Shown in pieces: positions 32,650 through 34,957 of a stretch of 34,957 bases of DNA. Where the stretch lies: positions 1 through 34,957 of the forward strand of contig JACDOG010000022.1 of assembly GCA_017656305.1 (NCBI GenBank), given 5' to 3'. The translations under genes were made by a program, and so were the position numbers. How positions within the stretch are numbered: position 1 is the first letter of the stretch; every line of letters begins with the position of its first letter. Source of the stretch: Thermoanaerobacteraceae bacterium. Lineage in GTDB: Bacteria; Bacillota; JADQBR01. Under the pieces are notes generated by a model that had not been told where the DNA came from, did no database searches, and saw only the letters and a program-made list of their open reading frames with translations.

Positions 32650-33826
32650 CAATCCCAAGTTTATCTATTCGCCTGATTTGCTGATATATAACTTTGGTCC
32701 GCAGCATCCCTTTAACCCGCTGCGCTTAAAGCTTACCATCGATATGATAAATGACTTTAAATTGCTGGCACCGGAAAATCTGCTGGAACCCCAGGCAGCC
32801 GGTGAACAGGATATTCTACTGGTGCATGACCGTCACTACGTGGAGGCGGTGAAGCGAGCCGGGGAAAAGGGTGAAGCTAGTGAAGAGGATGTACAGTACT
32901 ACGAGCTGGGCACCGAAGACAACCCCGTTTTTGTCAACATGCATGCAGCCGCTTTGCTGCTGGTTGGCGGCACCTTAACTGGGGCCAAGCAAATTCTCTC
33001 TGGCAAGGCAGACCACGTATTGAACGTGGCAGGTGGCCTGCACCATGCTCAGCGGGCAAAAGCGTCGGGTTTTTGTATCTACAATGACCTGGCAGTGGCA
33101 ATTACGCACCTGCGGCACCAGGGGATGCGGGTTGCCTATATAGATATTGACGCCCACCACGGGGATGGGGTACAGTGGTTATTTTATGATGACTCGGAAG
33201 TGCTCACCATTTCCTTTCACGAAACCGGTAAGTTTCTTTTTCCCGGCACCGGCACCATTTACGAACGGGGGAGTCGCAATGGTTTTGGCTATTCCGTCAA
33301 CGTGCCGCTGGAACCGTTTACCGAGGATGATTCCTTTATAGAGGTATTTGAGACTGTGGTGCCCGAAGTTTTGGCAAAATTTCAACCGGATATCATAGTC
33401 AGCCAGCATGGCTGCGATGGTCATGAATACGATCCCCTGGCACACCTGTCAGTTACCACGCGTACTTACGGTTACGTGGCAAAACGCTTGCACGACCTGT
33501 CCCACAAGTACTGCTCCGGGCGCTGGCTGGCAACCGGTGGCGGTGGCTATGACTTTTGGCGGGTGGTACCGCGGGTTTGGACTGCGTTGTGGGCGGAAAT
33601 CCTGGGCAGGAAACTGGCTGGTGATGTGCCGGGCAGCTGGTTGGCCAGGTACCGCGAGGTGGCTCCAAAATCCTTACCGGAACAAATGGAAGATCCGGAG
33701 GATTTATTCCTTCCCAAGCCGAGACGAGTAGAAATATCGGAAAAAAATCGCTTAACGGCGGAAAAAGTAATGAACTGGCAGTTCCTTATGAAAGGAGACC
33801 CCCAGCAGGCTAGCTTGGCAAAATAA
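32642..33826 (+). CDS. acuC: AcuC-type deacetylase (class II histone-deacetylase family)
   Basis: 394 residues. HDAC signatures: GGLHHAQ with the catalytic His pair H134-H135, DIDAHHGDG with Zn ligands D170 and H172, and QHGCDGHEYDPLAHL holding the third Zn ligand region. It removes acetyl groups from acetyl-CoA synthetase and so activates it, reversing AcuA. GGAGAGG precedes the ATG at 32642. Translationally coupled to acuB. No acsA gene is in the window. Confidence 0.93.
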   Translation: MSDNPKFIYSPDLLIYNFGPQHPFNPLRLKLTIDMINDFKLLAPENLLEPQAAGEQDILLVHDRHYVEAVKRAGEKGEASEEDVQYYELGTEDNPVFVNMHAAALLLVGGTLTGAKQILSGKADHVLNVAGGLHHAQRAKASGFCIYNDLAVAITHLRHQGMRVAYIDIDAHHGDGVQWLFYDDSEVLTISFHETGKFLFPGTGTIYERGSRNGFGYSVNVPLEPFTEDDSFIEVFETVVPEVLAKFQPDIIVSQHGCDGHEYDPLAHLSVTTRTYGYVAKRLHDLSHKYCSGRWLATGGGGYDFWRVVPRVWTALWAEILGRKLAGDVPGSWLARYREVAPKSLPEQMEDPEDLFLPKPRRVEISEKNRLTAEKVMNWQFLMKGDPQQASLAK

Positions 33827-33885
33827 TATACCAAGTTGTCTAATAATTTGAAAATGTTTTAACATTAAAACTTTAACGTGAAATA

Positions 33886-33915
33886 TTGCACAAACATGCC
33901 TTTACCAGGTATAAT
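33886..33915 (+). promoter_or_regulatory. acuA promoter
   Basis: TTGCAC (33886-33891), 18-bp spacer and consensus TATAAT (33910-33915), 64 nt before the acuA ATG. A perfect AATGTT-TT-AACATT dyad lies upstream at 33853-33866 and may bind a regulator. Confidence 0.7.
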
Positions 33916-33978
33916 GCAGTCAAACTGGAAATAATATGCATAAATAGGCTTGCTGAAACAGCTTGGGGGGGAATTACC

Positions 33979-34644
33979 ATGCCTTATAAAACTTTAGTCA
34001 ACAATGATCTGGTATTGCAAAAGGCAGGCTCACGGTGTAAGGTGCTGCATACGGATAAAGGGCAGGTATTTGTCACCGGTCCTGTGGAGGCTGAGGAATT
34101 GGCCGAATGGACCCTGGATGAGGGTCTGCGTGCATTTCGCCCTCCCAAGCAGCAAAAAGAAGCACTGATTACCATTACCAAAATGAAACACGGGCAGATT
34201 TTTGTGGCCCGTCATGAGGATACGGTAGTCGGTTACGTCACTTTTCACGCCCCTGAAGAATTTGAGCGCTGGGGACAAAGTTCTCTGGACTGCATTGTTG
34301 AACTGGGTGCCATTGAAATCAGTCCTCCCTGGCGCCAGCACGGCATTGGTAAGGCGCTGCTGGACGTGGCCTTTGCCGATGGGGCTTTTGACGAATATAT
34401 CGTACTGGCTACGGAATACTACTGGCATTGGGACCTGAATAATACGGGGCTCAGTGTCTGGAAATACCGTGATTTTATGACCCGCCTGATGGGACGGGTG
34501 GGCATGGAGCCCATGGGAACCGATGATCCGGAAATTACCTCTCATCCCGCTAACATGCTCATGGTACGCATTGGTCCCAAGGTGAGCAGGGAAGATATTA
34601 TAGAATTTGAAAACTTGCGCTACAAGGGAAAACGCATGCTTTAA
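33979..34644 (+). CDS. acuA: AcuA-type protein N-acetyltransferase
   Basis: 221 residues with a GNAT domain in the middle: GYVTFHAPEEFERWGQ, then GAIEISPPWRQHGIGKALLD, where RQHGIGKAL is the acetyl-CoA pyrophosphate loop. It acetylates the active-site lysine of acetyl-CoA synthetase and inactivates it. ATG at 33979 follows GGGGGGGAA; an upstream extension to 33886 covers the promoter and is rejected. In B. subtilis the order is acuA-acuB-acuC; here acuA is last and separately transcribed. Confidence 0.9.
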   Translation: MPYKTLVNNDLVLQKAGSRCKVLHTDKGQVFVTGPVEAEELAEWTLDEGLRAFRPPKQQKEALITITKMKHGQIFVARHEDTVVGYVTFHAPEEFERWGQSSLDCIVELGAIEISPPWRQHGIGKALLDVAFADGAFDEYIVLATEYYWHWDLNNTGLSVWKYRDFMTRLMGRVGMEPMGTDDPEITSHPANMLMVRIGPKVSREDIIEFENLRYKGKRML

Positions 34645-34645
34645 G

Positions 34646-34670
34646 AAGAGCCAAACGGCTCTTTTTTTTA
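34646..34670 (+). terminator. Terminator after acuA
   Basis: AAGAGCC (34646-34652) pairs with GGCTCTT (34657-34663) over 4 nt, followed by TTTTTTA. Confidence 0.9.
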
Positions 34671-34679
34671 TTTGTAAAC

Positions 34680-34957
34680 TCTTTAAAAATAAGAAAACGG
34701 CTGATAGAAAGCGCAGTTCTATCAAGCCTTCCAGCTTAATGGCTTTTTTCTGGTTTTGCTTATTTTTTCTTATCCATAAGCAGGGAAATGTTGTCCAGTT
34801 TGACTACAGGTGCCATTCCCTGCAGTAGCCGAGAATAGGACTTGAATATCTTTTAAGGGGTAGTTCTTCCGGATTTAAACCATCCTGAATATTAGTCCTG
34901 ATAGTATCTCCTGTAATTGTTTTCTATTTATGTTATGTAACTTGTTAATGAATTTGT
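34680..34957. other. Right-end stretch with weak hairpins and degenerate coding-like sequence
   Basis: No intact gene. GATAGAA/TTCTATC (34703-34723) and AAGCC/GGCTT plus TTTT (34724-34749) are weak hairpins. On the minus strand, 34880-34800 reads TIRTNIQDGLNPEELPLKRY and, after a frame change, FKSYSRLLQGMAPVVKLDNI then SLLMDKKK and a stop near 34769. These pieces look protein-like but are broken, so a decayed gene is possible. Confidence 0.3.

Noticed and set aside
33886-33978. Upstream extension of AcuA
   Set aside because: This segment contains the promoter (TTGCAC-18-TATAAT) and has no ribosome site; the start at 33979 has a strong one.

Overview
The window looks like a chromosomal stretch from an anaerobic, probably spore-forming Gram-positive bacterium of the class Clostridia (Peptococcaceae / Desulfotomaculum-like). 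The evidence is a Ni-CO dehydrogenase, AcuA/AcuB/AcuC, a YkuS-like protein, a GH18/SH3 protein, a DUF421-DUF4363 pair, strong AGGAGG-type ribosome sites and a c-di-GMP riboswitch ahead of a multiheme cytochrome. This placement is inferred from gene content only. I saw no tRNA, rRNA, CRISPR array or intact insertion sequence.

Layout. (1) 1-5876: one operon, cysK - cooS - substrate-binding lipoprotein - permease - ATPase (NitT/TauT/Ssu type), with a good promoter (269-297) and a strong terminator (5848-5876). Joining cysteine synthase, a CO dehydrogenase and an ABC importer in one transcript, with no cooF, cooC or acetyl-CoA synthase genes nearby, is the most unusual system here. (2) 5908-6450: fluoride exporter on the minus strand with its own promoter. 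(3) 6541-6701: a GC-rich, strongly self-complementary element of about 160 nt. (4) 6815-7775: two decaying redox-type genes whose expected start codons read ATA and ACG; the second also has a one-base frameshift. (5) 8125-8808: a Crp/Fnr-type regulator. (6) 9016-14135: an AroA'-type aldolase gene abuts a deletion scar at about 9903. The scar fuses the 3' end of a probable 3-dehydroquinate synthase II gene head-to-head with a livJ that lacks its 5' end. livH, livM and livG are intact; livF has a one-base frameshift in its Walker A codons. A 58-residue ORF follows.

(7) 14474-19841, minus strand: a tightly overlapping operon of a three-repeat TPR-like protein, two PaaK-type adenylate-forming ligases and a metal-dependent amidohydrolase. 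With the Liv remnant it suggests uptake and CoA activation of an organic (perhaps aromatic) acid. (8) 20047-22843: Mrp/ApbC Fe-S carrier, a YczE-like membrane protein and a D-amino acid aminotransferase. (9) 22964-26430: DUF4363 and DUF421 membrane proteins, a GH18 protein, an HD-GYP remnant and a small hypothetical gene. (10) 26590-27229: c-di-GMP-I riboswitch with a clear terminator/antiterminator controlling a secreted pentaheme cytochrome. (11) 27317-31881: secreted DUF2680-like protein, an (alpha/alpha)6 glycosidase-like protein, a nitrilase-fold protein lacking all three catalytic residues, an intact nitrilase-family enzyme and a YkuS-like protein. (12) 31993-34644: acuB-acuC, then acuA from its own promoter: reversible acetylation control of acetyl-CoA synthetase. 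The right end (34680-34957) holds only degenerate coding-like sequence.

Pseudogenes and scars cluster between 6.8 and 14 kb, so this part appears to be eroding. Because the frameshifts are single bases at short homopolymers, read error must be excluded first.
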